Positions 24,111 to 33,446 of a DNA stretch of 43,276 nt are shown here, in pieces. The position numbers and the translations under genes were made by a program. Numbering within the stretch: the first letter of the stretch is position 1; the number at the start of each line of letters is the position of its first letter. The DNA comes from Flavobacteriaceae bacterium UBA5534 (lineage in GTDB: Bacteria; Bacteroidota; Bacteroidia; Flavobacteriales; Flavobacteriaceae). Below the pieces are notes generated by a model. That model ran no database searches. It was not told where the DNA came from and worked only from the letters and a program-made list of their open reading frames with translations. The stretch covers positions 1-43,276 of the forward strand of contig DINS01000020.1 in the NCBI GenBank assembly GCA_002426015.1, read 5' to 3'.

Positions 24111-25286
24111 TTAATGTTTAGCCATCAATTGATTTTTTTTAACTTTTGCAATTGCTTGGTTGATGTCATCCATCAAATCTTGTTTAGATTCGATGCCTAC
24201 TGAAAAGCGTATCAAATTATCACTTACTCCAATTGCTTCGCGTTCTTGTTGTGTCAATAACGAGTGAGATGTTTTGTGTGGTGACAATACTGTACTCTCA
24301 ACACCAGCCAAACTCATCGATGATTTTATGAGTTTTAACTCTTTTTGAAACTGCATCGCATCCAAACCGTCGACCAATTCAAAAGACAACATACCTCCAA
24401 AACCTTTCATCTGTGATTTTGCCAATGCATACTGTGGATGTGTTTTGAGACCAGGATAAAATACTTGACTGACGTCTTCATGCTCTGATAAAAATTTGGC
24501 CATTTTCTTTGCATTTCTATTTTGAGCTTTGACACGCAAAGCCAATGTTTTCATGCTACGCTCAAGCATCCAAACCATAAAATCGCTCAAACTTCCCCCA
24601 AGGTTTTTAGCGACATTCCAGATGACTTCCATGTGTGCATTGCTACATGCCACTGCACCAGCCAGAATATCAGAATGACCTCCAAGGTATTTGGTAGCGG
24701 AATGAATGACTATATCGATTCCAAAGTCTATTGGGTTTTGATTGATTGGGCTTGCAAATGTATTGTCTATTGTAGTTATCAAGCCTTTTGATTTTGCCAA
24801 ATCGGCCACGCCTTTTATATCTGTAATGGTCAACAATGGATTAGAAGGCGTTTCTATATGAATCACTTTGGTATTAGGACGAATGGCTGCTTCAAAATCG
24901 GATACGTCATAACCGTCAGTGAAGGTAAATTCGATGCCATACTTTGGAAATTCTTCTTTGATGAAATTACTGGTTCCGCCATATAATGTGTTTTGCACAA
25001 CAATATGGTCACCCACTTTTAAAAAAGCGAGAAACACTGTGCTTACCGCTGCCATACCACTGCCAAAAATCATGGCTGTTTCAGCATGCTCTAAAGCTGC
25101 GATTTTTTTAGACACATATTCTTGATTTGGGGTATTAAAATAACGAGGATATCGTTTTACATCAACCCCATCAAACTGATAGGATGTTGACATATAGATA
25201 GGTGACACTGCACCTTTGAACTGCTCATCCTTAATTTCACCAATGTGCGTGCAAATGGTGTTTAACCCATATTTTGATTTTGACAT
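24111..25286 (-). CDS. PLP-dependent trans-sulfuration enzyme
   Basis: The 391-residue Cys/Met-metabolism enzyme has NTLYGGTSN (99-107), ETPSNPLL, TTIDNTFASP (D174) and the PLP lysine in SATKYLGGHSD (K199). The family covers cystathionine gamma-synthase, gamma-lyase and methionine gamma-lyase. The Gly rather than Cys after LYG argues against a typical methionine gamma-lyase, but synthase and lyase cannot be told apart here. It opens the operon ending in bshB1 and may supply or balance cysteine for bacillithiol. Confidence 0.88.
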   Translation of the reverse strand: MSKSKYGLNTICTHIGEIKDEQFKGAVSPIYMSTSYQFDGVDVKRYPRYFNTPNQEYVSKKIAALEHAETAMIFGSGMAAVSTVFLAFLKVGDHIVVQNTLYGGTSNFIKEEFPKYGIEFTFTDGYDVSDFEAAIRPNTKVIHIETPSNPLLTITDIKGVADLAKSKGLITTIDNTFASPINQNPIDFGIDIVIHSATKYLGGHSDILAGAVACSNAHMEVIWNVAKNLGGSLSDFMVWMLERSMKTLALRVKAQNRNAKKMAKFLSEHEDVSQVFYPGLKTHPQYALAKSQMKGFGGMLSFELVDGLDAMQFQKELKLIKSSMSLAGVESTVLSPHKTSHSLLTQQEREAIGVSDNLIRFSVGIESKQDLMDDINQAIAKVKKNQLMAKH

Positions 25287-25443
25287 AATCTAAACAATTA
25301 GTAAGGTTTAAAATTACAAATTATTAAATCACTAAAAAACTAAATACACTGAATTGTTATCAACTGTCAACATAACTAGCTATTAGGCAATTGCGTGACC
25401 AATATTTAGCTAAATAATTTAAAAAAACCAGATGGTGCAATTC

Positions 25444-25602
25444 GATAAATTTCTTATCTTTAAATGTTTAATTTATCAATATACAACCTACACTTTTTGA
25501 TAAATTTTTGATGGTTTACAGTAAATCAGACCTCAAAATAATAAATGATGATTTTGCTGTTATTTGTAATCTACATTCAATCTTCTACAGTAGGAATTTA
25601 TC
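25444..25602. repeat. Alternating GATAAATT/AATTTATC boxes in a gene-free stretch
   Basis: The 379-bp region 25287-25665 has no gene. It contains GATAAATT at 25444-25451 and 25499-25506, and the inverse AATTTATC at 25470-25477 and 25595-25602, so the boxes alternate in orientation. They might be operators for the divergent trans-sulfuration and secreted-protein genes. In DNA this AT-rich, part of the pattern may be chance. Confidence 0.35.
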
Positions 25603-25665
25603 AATTTATTTAAGTTCCCTTCGAAGTAACACTTCTTTTTAAAACTCTATTTAATATTACTGATT

Positions 25666-26466
25666 ATGAACTCAAAAATCATACTTTTTGTTTTTATGGT
25701 TACACTGTATTCACCTAACCATATAATGGCGCAGTACACCACTTCAAAAAAGCTCGAAAGAACTGCTGACAATGTCATAAAAGGAAAAAAATTGACCGAT
25801 AAAATTTTCAAAAAGAAAAAATCCAAAAAAACAATGGAAGATTCGGCAGAAACTGCCCAAAAAGACAGCATAGATTTTTCTAAAATTGATAGTGACTTAA
25901 AAAGCCCTGTCGATATAACCGCCCAACAACCCAATGTATTTCAAGAAGTTCCTTTGACAAAAGCAGCAACCAAACTTTTTAAAAACTGTATAAGTAAGAC
26001 TTCTAACGCCGAAAAAAATGAAATTGCAGCTATTATGAATTTTCATTCTACACCAGATGGCACACAATTTTTGGCTGGAGATGATGACTATTATTCTCAA
26101 TTTCCATTTGATGTATTGGTATATCCTTTAGATATCAATAATGACGATATTGAAGAAGTTGCCATAGTTTATGGACATCCTGCCATTTCTGGAGACAATG
26201 TCATTTCAACATTATTTATAAAAGACTCTAATGGAAGTTATATAATGAATTTTGGTTTTAATGGTTCATTGATCCTATTGCCAAATAGCACAAAAAATTT
26301 CCCTGATATTGCCATTGGTGGTCCAGGATTTGAATTTCCTGTTTGGAGATGGAACGGAAAGGTCTATAGCAATTTTAAAAAGATAAATGACAGTCAATTA
26401 ACCGCAGCCAAACCTATATACATTGAAGAAGCCAACCAGCGATATATTGAGAAGATCAAAAATTGA
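25666..26466 (+). CDS. Secreted protein with a C-terminal FG-GAP-like region
   Basis: The 266-residue protein has a signal peptide ending NHIMAQ, a strongly basic segment (KGKKLTDKIFKKKKSKK, about 40-56) and a linker. The C-terminal part has calcium/propeller-like strand motifs (DINNDDIEEVAIVYG; NFPDIAIGGPGFEFPVWRWN), as in integrin-like FG-GAP or VCBS repeats. I do not recognise a named family. It would be exported and might bind ligands. It is convergent with the MATE gene, nine bases apart. Confidence 0.65.
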   Translation: MNSKIILFVFMVTLYSPNHIMAQYTTSKKLERTADNVIKGKKLTDKIFKKKKSKKTMEDSAETAQKDSIDFSKIDSDLKSPVDITAQQPNVFQEVPLTKAATKLFKNCISKTSNAEKNEIAAIMNFHSTPDGTQFLAGDDDYYSQFPFDVLVYPLDINNDDIEEVAIVYGHPAISGDNVISTLFIKDSNGSYIMNFGFNGSLILLPNSTKNFPDIAIGGPGFEFPVWRWNGKVYSNFKKINDSQLTAAKPIYIEEANQRYIEKIKN

Positions 26467-26475
26467 GGTGCCTGG

Positions 26476-27882
26476 TTAAACCTTTATGAGTTTCCACTTG
26501 CCTTTTTTAAACCATATAAAACCAATAATGCTTATTAATACCTCTGCCGAAGTTATGGACCAAAATACACCCACTGGTCCAAAATCTAATGTGATGGCCA
26601 TTAAATAGGCAAATGGCAACTGAAATAGCCAAAAGCAAACAAAATTGATATAAGTTGGTGTTTTGGTATCACCTGCTCCGTTAAAAGACTGAATGATGAC
26701 CATTCCAAATCCAAAAAATATGTAACCAGAGGCCAATATTCGAAGGCATAAACTTCCATATTTAACCACATCTGGTGAGGCATTAAACAAAGTAATTATT
26801 TGGGGCGCAAAAATCAAATAGACCAAAGAGACCAGCCCCATAAAGATTGCATTGTATTTGCCTGTTTTAAAAACCGACTGCTCTGCCCTATCTGGTTGGT
26901 TGGCACCAAGATTTTGGCCAACCAATGTTGCGGCAGCATTGCTCATTCCCCAAGCTGGCATCAATGTGAACATCATCACACGAATAGCAATTGTATAACC
27001 TGCAAGCACTTCACTGCCAAATTCACTCATAATGCGCATTAAAAACACCCAACTCGATGTTCCAATCAGAAACTGACCGATGCCTCCAAGCGATACCCTT
27101 ATCAAATTGAGCATTACGGCCATTCGCAACACCAAATCCTTGACCCTTACCTTTATTTTACTAAACCCATAAAATAAAATGGCCAATTGAAACACCACTG
27201 CTGTGCCTCGACCAATGGTTGTTGCGATGGCTGCACCTTCAACGCCATACGCAGGAATTGGTCCAAAACCAAAAATGAACATTGGGTCGAGAATAATGTT
27301 CAGACCGTTGGAAAGAATAAGTGTCCACATTGCAACCGAGGCATTACCTGCGCCTCTAAACACTGCATTGATCAAGAAAAGCAACATAATGGTCACATTG
27401 CCACCCAAAAGAACTTGTGTATATCCGTGACCTTCGGCAATAAGGTCTGGTTCGGCTCCCATTAATGCCAATATCTCTTTGGCATAAAAGATGCCTACAA
27501 CGCTCACAATCAAAGACACAGCCACACCCAAAAAGACTACCTGAACTGCAGCCTGTGAAGCTCCAACAAGGTCTTTTTCACCAACTCTACGAGCCACAAT
27601 GGCAGTAGCTGCCATACTCAACCCTATGGCAACAGCATAGACGAGTGTAATTACCGATTCGGTTAGACCAATGGTTGCCACTGCATTGACACTCACTTGT
27701 GAGACGTATAAAATATCGACCAAGGCAAAAATAGATTCCATGAGCATTTCTAAAATCATAGGAATGGACAGCATGAAAATAGCACGACGTATGCTAATGG
27801 TTGTAAGGTCTTGTTCTTGACCTTTTATTGCCGTTATAAAGTATTGAATGTATTGTTTTAAGGAAATTTTGGTTGATTGCAT
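26476..27882 (-). CDS. MATE-family efflux transporter
   Basis: The 468-residue protein has twelve predicted membrane helices in two halves, with the MATE hallmarks LSIPMILEMLMESIFALVDI near the start and NAVFRGAGNASVAMW after the first repeat. The second half has the matching QSFNGAGDTKTPTYINF. Members export cationic drugs or metabolites using Na+ or H+. Length and both repeats are complete. No regulator is adjacent, and the substrate cannot be inferred. Confidence 0.9.
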   Translation of the reverse strand: MQSTKISLKQYIQYFITAIKGQEQDLTTISIRRAIFMLSIPMILEMLMESIFALVDILYVSQVSVNAVATIGLTESVITLVYAVAIGLSMAATAIVARRVGEKDLVGASQAAVQVVFLGVAVSLIVSVVGIFYAKEILALMGAEPDLIAEGHGYTQVLLGGNVTIMLLFLINAVFRGAGNASVAMWTLILSNGLNIILDPMFIFGFGPIPAYGVEGAAIATTIGRGTAVVFQLAILFYGFSKIKVRVKDLVLRMAVMLNLIRVSLGGIGQFLIGTSSWVFLMRIMSEFGSEVLAGYTIAIRVMMFTLMPAWGMSNAAATLVGQNLGANQPDRAEQSVFKTGKYNAIFMGLVSLVYLIFAPQIITLFNASPDVVKYGSLCLRILASGYIFFGFGMVIIQSFNGAGDTKTPTYINFVCFWLFQLPFAYLMAITLDFGPVGVFWSITSAEVLISIIGFIWFKKGKWKLIKV

Positions 27883-28055
27883 GATAATTATATTAAAAAT
27901 AAACTTGGCTGAACATCGAAAACATTCAACTTGAAAAGTGTCGATTTATACATTCGACGGTCCTGAATTATCATTTATACAATCATAATAGAGCAAATAT
28001 CAAAAAAATTACCAAAAGTTCAAAATCATTTTTAGGCAGTTCGTTTCATTTCTTT

Positions 28056-28063
28056 TATATTCG
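28056..28063 (+). promoter_or_regulatory. Likely -7 box of the HAD gene
   Basis: TATATTCG fits TAnnTTTG at seven of eight positions and lies 28 bp before the ATG at 28092. There is no clear -33 element. Confidence 0.35.
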
Positions 28064-28091
28064 TAGCTGCTATTAATTAATTATCAACCAA

Positions 28092-28763
28092 ATGCTTAAA
28101 GCCGCTATTTTTGACATGGATGGTGTCATTGTCAACACCGAACCTCTTCATCATAAAGCCTATCATCACATGTTTGATGATGTTAATATCGACGTTTCAG
28201 ATGAACTATATGCGTCGTTTACTGGCCAAACGACCATGGCTATCTGTAAACAATTGTGCCAACATTTTAATTTGCCTCTTGGCCCAGAAACTTTAGTGGA
28301 AATTAAACGTGATCATTTTAAACTTTTGTTTGAAACTGATGCTGAATTATCACTTATTGATGGTGTGTTAGATTTAATAAAGGACTATCATGCCAATGGA
28401 TTAACCTTGGTGCTTGCATCGTCGGCATCGATGGACAATATCAACAACATTTTTGAACGGTTTGATTTGGACTCCTATTTTGTTGCAAAATTAAGTGGTG
28501 CCGATTTGAAAGCATCCAAACCTCATCCCGAAATTTTTGAGAAAGCCGCCATAGCTTCTGGTCACAAAGCGCACGAATGTCTAGTAATAGAAGACTCTAC
28601 CAATGGGATTAAAGCTGCCAAAGATGCTGGTATTTATTGTGTTGGGTATGACAGTTTTCACTCTAAAGACCAAGATTATTCGCTGGCTGATATTGTGGTA
28701 AGTGATTTTAAAGAGATTGCGTACTCGAAAATCAGTGAGGTGTTTTTGAAATCATTGGTGTGA
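28092..28763 (+). CDS. HAD-superfamily phosphatase/phosphomutase
   Basis: The 223-residue protein has the HAD nucleophile motif FDMDGVIVNTE (D8, D10), the motif II region LASSASMDN, motif III lysine in KASKPHPE and motif IV VIEDSTNGIKAA. The cap inserted after motif I is helical (subclass I), as in beta-phosphoglucomutase and related sugar-phosphate phosphatases. E or N at position 16 leaves mutase and phosphatase open. It is a single-gene unit, diverging from the MATE gene. Confidence 0.88.
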   Translation: MLKAAIFDMDGVIVNTEPLHHKAYHHMFDDVNIDVSDELYASFTGQTTMAICKQLCQHFNLPLGPETLVEIKRDHFKLLFETDAELSLIDGVLDLIKDYHANGLTLVLASSASMDNINNIFERFDLDSYFVAKLSGADLKASKPHPEIFEKAAIASGHKAHECLVIEDSTNGIKAAKDAGIYCVGYDSFHSKDQDYSLADIVVSDFKEIAYSKISEVFLKSLV

Positions 28764-28810
28764 TTGCTCTTTAGGTGGTGTATAAATACTCGCCAACATA
28801 ACGTACAACC

Positions 28811-28846
28811 CTTTTGACATTGCAAGAAAACCCGTTGACATTACAA
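28811..28846. repeat. Direct repeat with 21-bp period
   Basis: TTGACATT occurs at 28814-28821 and 28835-28842, each preceded by CCC and followed by A-rich sequence. The 21-bp spacing puts both on one face of the helix. It lies between the HAD and ammonium transporter gene ends, where an operator would be unusual. Confidence 0.4.
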
Positions 28847-28980
28847 AAAAACTACTGGATAAAGGTTAATGAAACATAGAATAGTCTCTTTGCATGCTTG
28901 TCGCAGATAGACTTGATGTAACGCTTGATTTTTAATTCAGCGTGTTGTACTGTGCTTATATCACTTTTGTAACTAACGTA

Positions 28981-30258
28981 TTATTCCAATTTTTCTCCAT
29001 GCTGGCTTAAATCAAGCCCTCTTTCCTCTTGATCCTCCCTTACGCGCATGGTTACTATTTTATCAACAAACATATAGAGTAAATAACTACCGCCAAAACA
29101 GAAGACAGAAACAATCAACAATCCAAGAAGGTGATAGAGGAATGTCGAGGTTTCGCCATAAACAAGTCCAACTTCTGAAGCGAATACTGCAGTGAGTAAC
29201 ATTCCTACAATACCACCAACACCATGACTTGGAAATACATCTAAAGTATCGTCAATTCCAGTTTTGTTTTTTAAATGAATTGCCCAATTGGAAATTACAG
29301 CGGCTATGAATCCAATAAACATTGATTGGCCTATATTAACAAAGCCAGCAGCTGGCGTGATGGCAACTAAACCTACAACTGCTCCAATACAAGCTCCAAC
29401 TGCAGACATTTTGCGCCCTAGCATTCTTTCATAAAAAACCCAAGCAATCATGGCAGTAGCTGAAGCAATATTTGTATTGGCAAATGCAATCACTGCATCT
29501 GAATTAGCGCCTAATGCCGAACCTGCATTAAAACCAAACCATCCAAACCAAAGTAAACCTGTACCCAAAATGACATAAGGAACATTGGTAGGATTGTGTA
29601 TTATTTCTTTTCTTTTTCCTAAAAACATTGCACCCGCTAAAGCTGCAAAACCAGCAGACATGTGAACAACTGTTCCTCCTGCAAAATCTAAAATGCCCCA
29701 ATTTCTAAAAAGACCGTCTGGATGCCAAGTCATATGTGCTAAAGGACAATAGATAAAAATGCTGAAAAGCAACATAAAAAAAATGTAGCTTCTAAAACGA
29801 ACACGTCCTGCGAAACTTCCAGTTATTAAGGCGGGAGTTATAATGGCAAATTTTAACTGGAAAAGGGCAAAGAGCAAAAAAGGAATCGTAGTTGAAAAGT
29901 TAGGGTTAGGTTCTAAACCTACATCTTTAAAGGCAAAATGGGTAAAAGGATTGCCTATAATACCACCAATGCTTTTGCCAAATGCCAAGCTAAATCCAAC
30001 CACCACCCAAAGAACACTAATTACGCCAAGGGCAATAAAACTTTGAAGCATCGTTGATATAACATTTTTTTTATTAACCATGCCTCCATAGAAAAACGAC
30101 AATCCAGGAGTCATTAATAGCACAAATGCACTGGCAACTATCATCCATGCGGTATCTCCAGAATCTATTGCAGATGATAATTCTTGATAATTACTTGCCG
30201 TCAAAGCACAAAGAATAACTAATATGGATAAGATGATGAAGTTTATTTTTTTTCCCAT
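28981..30258 (-). CDS. amt: Ammonium transporter (Amt/MEP/Rh family)
   Basis: The 425-residue protein has a signal-like first helix and eleven further membrane helices. Conserved residues are in place: PGLSFFYGG near the start, D191 in DFAGGTVVHMSAG with the first pore histidine H199, and the second, H345, in FPSHGVGGIVGML. It conducts ammonium across the inner membrane. No PII (glnK) gene is adjacent, although amt and glnK are often paired. It is the last backbone gene before the repeat-rich array. Confidence 0.93.
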   Translation of the reverse strand: MGKKINFIILSILVILCALTASNYQELSSAIDSGDTAWMIVASAFVLLMTPGLSFFYGGMVNKKNVISTMLQSFIALGVISVLWVVVGFSLAFGKSIGGIIGNPFTHFAFKDVGLEPNPNFSTTIPFLLFALFQLKFAIITPALITGSFAGRVRFRSYIFFMLLFSIFIYCPLAHMTWHPDGLFRNWGILDFAGGTVVHMSAGFAALAGAMFLGKRKEIIHNPTNVPYVILGTGLLWFGWFGFNAGSALGANSDAVIAFANTNIASATAMIAWVFYERMLGRKMSAVGACIGAVVGLVAITPAAGFVNIGQSMFIGFIAAVISNWAIHLKNKTGIDDTLDVFPSHGVGGIVGMLLTAVFASEVGLVYGETSTFLYHLLGLLIVSVFCFGGSYLLYMFVDKIVTMRVREDQEERGLDLSQHGEKLE

Positions 30259-30557
30259 AATTGTCTGTCATTAAATGGATCATTCACTTAAAGAACCTGC
30301 TGTTTAAGATGAATTGTTAAGAACAAATATTAAAAAATATTTAATATAATTTTTATCAAAAAATGTTTAATTGAAGAGATTTACGAGATTCATAAAAAAT
30401 GGATGTTTAAAAATGAAAATGATATTTTTTATGCTTCAAAGGACTTAAAAATACATTATTGATAAAAAGGAAAAATGTTGACTATGGCAGATATCCAATG
30501 AAGAGTTTATAATTTTTATTTGATATCTAGTTGGCTTTGGATGTTTTTCTTAAATGA
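30259..30557. other. Gene-free AT-rich stretch between amt and the repeat array
   Basis: I see no open frame, tRNA or terminator in these 299 bases. The part nearest the amt start should hold its promoter, but no good TAnnTTTG box is visible: the nearest is ATATTTG around 30325, with altered spacing. Confidence 0.6.
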
Positions 30558-30692
30558 CCACAACATGCTTGTGTATGTTTGCTACGCCAGTTCGCGCTTT
30601 GTGCTTGTGTCGGCAGGAAAATCAGACGTAGCAAGCGTACAACGACCTTTATTTAAGCCAAAACTAGCAATTATTTTTATACATTGTTGGCA
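30558..30692 (-). repeat. attC-like repeat A
   Basis: The borders are CCACAAC (30558-30564) and GTTGGCA (30686-30692). An internal stem TTGCTACG/CGTAGCAA (30579-30586, 30627-30634) is perfect. The inner border GTTGGCAGTA is the exact inverse of TACTGCCAAC at repeat B, on the other side of the 30701-31186 gene. It is the leftmost copy. Confidence 0.65.
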
Positions 30693-30700
30693 GTAGTTTT

Positions 30701-31186
30701 TTATTCTATATATCCACCTTGACACCAATTCGTTATTTTTCCTTTTTTATCAAGTTCAATAAAGTAATAAATTCCGCTCCATTTTTCAACTTCTTTAAGT
30801 ACCACTAAAATTCTGTTTTCAGATAATGTGAGAGATTGACTTACGTAGAGCTTTGGGTAATTCCCTTTTCCGTATTTTTTTATCTTAAAATCTCCTTTGT
30901 CAATGTTTTCAAGATTTAGTTCTGTTTTATTGGAAACATTATGTTTTGAATTGTCATATTCCTCAATTTCAAATTTTTCTAAACATCGTGGATACCAAAA
31001 AGGTGTTTCGGTTAATTTGTATGGTTGGATTTCTTTATAAATTCGGATTTTGTTTTTTGCAGGTTTTTTGGGTAGGATTTCAGCCCGATAAAAATCAAAA
31101 GCAATTTGCTCAAAAAATGGAACTTGGGTTTGAGCCATTCCGATTCCAAAGTTGAGTAAGAAAATCAGAAGTATATGTTTTTTCAA
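30701..31186 (-). CDS. Small secreted protein of unknown function (cassette gene)
   Basis: Read from TTG 31186, the protein has 161 residues and a clear signal peptide (MKKHILLIFLLNFGIGMAQ). A longer frame opens at TTG 31213 but adds nine residues before the basic start, so 31186 is preferred. The mature part is beta-rich, with FEQIAFDFYRAEILPKKPAK and a C-terminal WSGIYYFIELDKKGKITNW. I do not recognise a family. The gene fills the unit whose borders are GTTGGCAGTA and TACTGCCAAC. Confidence 0.6.
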   Translation of the reverse strand: MKKHILLIFLLNFGIGMAQTQVPFFEQIAFDFYRAEILPKKPAKNKIRIYKEIQPYKLTETPFWYPRCLEKFEIEEYDNSKHNVSNKTELNLENIDKGDFKIKKYGKGNYPKLYVSQSLTLSENRILVVLKEVEKWSGIYYFIELDKKGKITNWCQGGYIE

Positions 31187-31293
31187 AATCGGGTTTTTTA
31201 AATTCAATTCCAATTTAATTCAATTCGCTTTTATAAAAAAGAAGTAATGAGTGAAGCCTAAACTTCGATTAGTTAACTGACTTCTCAAATTAC

Positions 31294-31427
31294 TGCCAAC
31301 GTTTATGTATAAGGAACGTTGCGTGCTTGTGTGCGAGGATTTTCCTGCCGAAAATTGGATGTATGCAAACAAAGCAACTACCTTTATTTAAGCTAAAACT
31401 AGCCATTTTTTTTATACAGTGCTGACA
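31294..31427 (-). repeat. attC-like repeat B
   Basis: The left border is TGCCAAC (31294-31300); the right border is a decayed GCTGACA (31421-31427). The apex ATTTTC/GAAAAT is palindromic. Segments shared with the other copies include GTTGCGTGCTTG and, near the right end, CTAAAACTAGCCATTTTTT. Confidence 0.65.
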
Positions 31428-31435
31428 ATAGTTTT

Positions 31436-32323
31436 TTATTTTACTTTCATTGGTGTAATTGTATAGCCCAGTTCTTTCAATTGGTTGATCAACCCACATT
31501 CGTACATTAAATGGCTTAATCCGACTGCAATAAAACAATTGCTTGTTTCAAGAAAATTCTTGATATCCCCTATCCATTTGTTGTTTCGGTCGGTAAGAAC
31601 CAGTGTATTGCTACAGGGTTTATTTAATTGATAGTCCATTTGCATTCGGGTGTACCAATCGGTTTCGGCACAGTCATTGTCATTTTTTGATCTGATTTTG
31701 TCAATTATATTCGATAGCCTTCTTTCATGGTTTCTTCGAGGCATGCCTTCTACGTCTTTGTTGATGAGCTCTATTTGCTCTTCTGTAGTTTCAAGTCCAA
31801 CTAATTTTATGTTTTTCTGTTTGGCTTTAAGGGCCACATAGTCGTCCAGAGAAAGTGAGGTATCGGCTGGATCTTTTGCCAAACAAACTTGTTGTTTGAA
31901 ATATCTGTTTAGAAAAGCATACATTTCTGTTGGTGTCATTTTATCATAATCGGTTGGGCTGGAAGCGAACAGATTTTGTACAAATAGTAAATCCTCTTTT
32001 TTTAAGTACTTATGCCATTTTGTTCTGGTTGTCCTGCTATTTATGATGTCTTCTGCCAAATGACCAAGAATATTCAGGTTTTCCTTTATCATCAATTCGC
32101 AACTGTCCAAGGCTTGGTTGGCGTTTACCAAAGCGTCAAAAAAAGATTTTCCAAAAGCGTGGTGTGTGCCAAACAGATAAGAAACCTTATCATTTTTAGA
32201 AGACGTCACTTTAAATAATACCGTGTTCAATGTATCGGTACTTATTTCATTTTCATTTTGCGCAGATACAAAATGAAATGAAAAAAAGAAGACATAAAAT
32301 AGCGTCCTGACTATGCTGTTCAT
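31436..32323 (-). CDS. TraB/GumN-family secreted protein
   Basis: The 295-residue protein has a signal peptide (MNSIVRTLFYVFFFSFHFVSAQ) and the TraB/GumN motif YLFGTHHAFGKSF with the conserved GTHH. The C-terminal part FIAVGLSHLMYECGLINQL carries the second conserved G-x-x-H. The family resembles the Tiki metalloprotease fold and may be a membrane-associated hydrolase. ATG 32323 overlaps the upstream stop as ATGA, so the two genes are translationally coupled; an ATG at 32335 is possible. Confidence 0.85.
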   Translation of the reverse strand: MNSIVRTLFYVFFFSFHFVSAQNENEISTDTLNTVLFKVTSSKNDKVSYLFGTHHAFGKSFFDALVNANQALDSCELMIKENLNILGHLAEDIINSRTTRTKWHKYLKKEDLLFVQNLFASSPTDYDKMTPTEMYAFLNRYFKQQVCLAKDPADTSLSLDDYVALKAKQKNIKLVGLETTEEQIELINKDVEGMPRRNHERRLSNIIDKIRSKNDNDCAETDWYTRMQMDYQLNKPCSNTLVLTDRNNKWIGDIKNFLETSNCFIAVGLSHLMYECGLINQLKELGYTITPMKVK

Positions 32324-33222
32324 TGTGCGTACCATAGAACTTCTGTGTCATTTTTCTCATTCATTAAGACCAAATAGGGCTTGGGTGTACTTCCGTCAAA
32401 AATCAGTTGGGATGAAAACAGTAGTTTTTCATTCCCCAAAAAAGCTACCCAATGTGGCGTGAACGGTTCTGCCTGTTGAAATATCGTTTGTTGCACGCCT
32501 CTTTCATCTACTAGCTCGAAAGACCGTTTGCCCCAATAAGCCAAAAGTAATTGTCCATTTTTATAATCTGCATCAAAAAATTGGTTTCTATTTAAAGGTG
32601 CATTTTTTACCTCATTGTCTATCAACTTGGGCCATTGTTTTAAAATGGTGCCGTTTTGTTGCGTCAAGTAACAGCCATTGTCATTCAATATTAGGATTTG
32701 ATTGTTTTCAACAGCTCTTATTCTTTTGATGGGTTGCTCAAAATCGAAGTGCTTTATGGGTTTTTCGCCTTTTTTTAGGCTATATATTTCGGGATGCTTG
32801 CCAAAAACCATTTGATTGTCGGAAAGCATAAAAAAGCCACCTTCGCCAACTCGCCATTCGTCCTTGAACCAATTCCAAATTACTTTTGGTTTTGTCCCGA
32901 TGGTTGTTTTCAATACTCTAACTTCAAAATCCTGTGTTGCTTGCAAGTGCCTTCTTTCTATAATGTAGATTTCATCTTGGTCGTTATAGAGCATAAAGTC
33001 ACTGGCAGGATAATCAGACTGAAAGAACAGTTTAGGTTGCGAACCTTTGTTCCAAATCATGACGCAGGCTCTATGATTTGGGTCGTCAATTGGATTGATA
33101 TATGACCAAAGCACATGGTTTCCGACTGTTATCATATTTCCGGTTGGGTGGGCAAATACAGAAAGTGGTAGGATAAGCAGCAATGCTATTAAAATAATGG
33201 TATGGATACTATTCTGGTTCAT
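32320..33222 (-). CDS. Secreted beta-propeller-like protein of unknown function
   Basis: The 300-residue protein has a signal peptide ending LPLSVFAHP. Repeating strand segments follow (VIWNWFKDEWRVGEGG; NQILILNDNGCYL; NGQLLLAYWGKRSFELVDE; NEKLLFSSQL) that suggest a propeller. No catalytic motif is evident. Its ATG lies ten bases inside the GTTAGCGGT border of repeat C, and its stop overlaps the TraB-like start. The pair makes a two-gene unit. Confidence 0.65.
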   Translation of the reverse strand: MNQNSIHTIILIALLLILPLSVFAHPTGNMITVGNHVLWSYINPIDDPNHRACVMIWNKGSQPKLFFQSDYPASDFMLYNDQDEIYIIERRHLQATQDFEVRVLKTTIGTKPKVIWNWFKDEWRVGEGGFFMLSDNQMVFGKHPEIYSLKKGEKPIKHFDFEQPIKRIRAVENNQILILNDNGCYLTQQNGTILKQWPKLIDNEVKNAPLNRNQFFDADYKNGQLLLAYWGKRSFELVDERGVQQTIFQQAEPFTPHWVAFLGNEKLLFSSQLIFDGSTPKPYLVLMNEKNDTEVLWYAQ

Positions 33223-33234
33223 TTGTCAAATTAC

Positions 33235-33420
33235 CGCTAACGTTGATGTGTCTGATTTAGCTACGCTGAATCTTCGATTTGTCTTCGCCAGTTCGCACTT
33301 CGTGCTCATGTGTGGCGTGTTTAAGCACCTAATTTAGCAAATAAATCACAGATAGAATATTCCATAGGAATGTTCGTAAGTCGGCAGTGACCAAGCAATG
33401 CCCTATTCAAGCTGTTGAGC
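33235..33420 (-). repeat. attC-like repeat C (twin of E)
   Basis: The borders are CGCTAAC (33235-33241) and GTTGAGC (33414-33420). The apex GAATATTCC-ata-GGAATGTTC is palindromic. Positions 33254-33399 match repeat E (35741-35886) at 140 of 146 positions without gaps, although the outer borders differ. Confidence 0.75.
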
Positions 33421-33446
33421 ATTTATGGTTTTTAAATGTCAAAATA

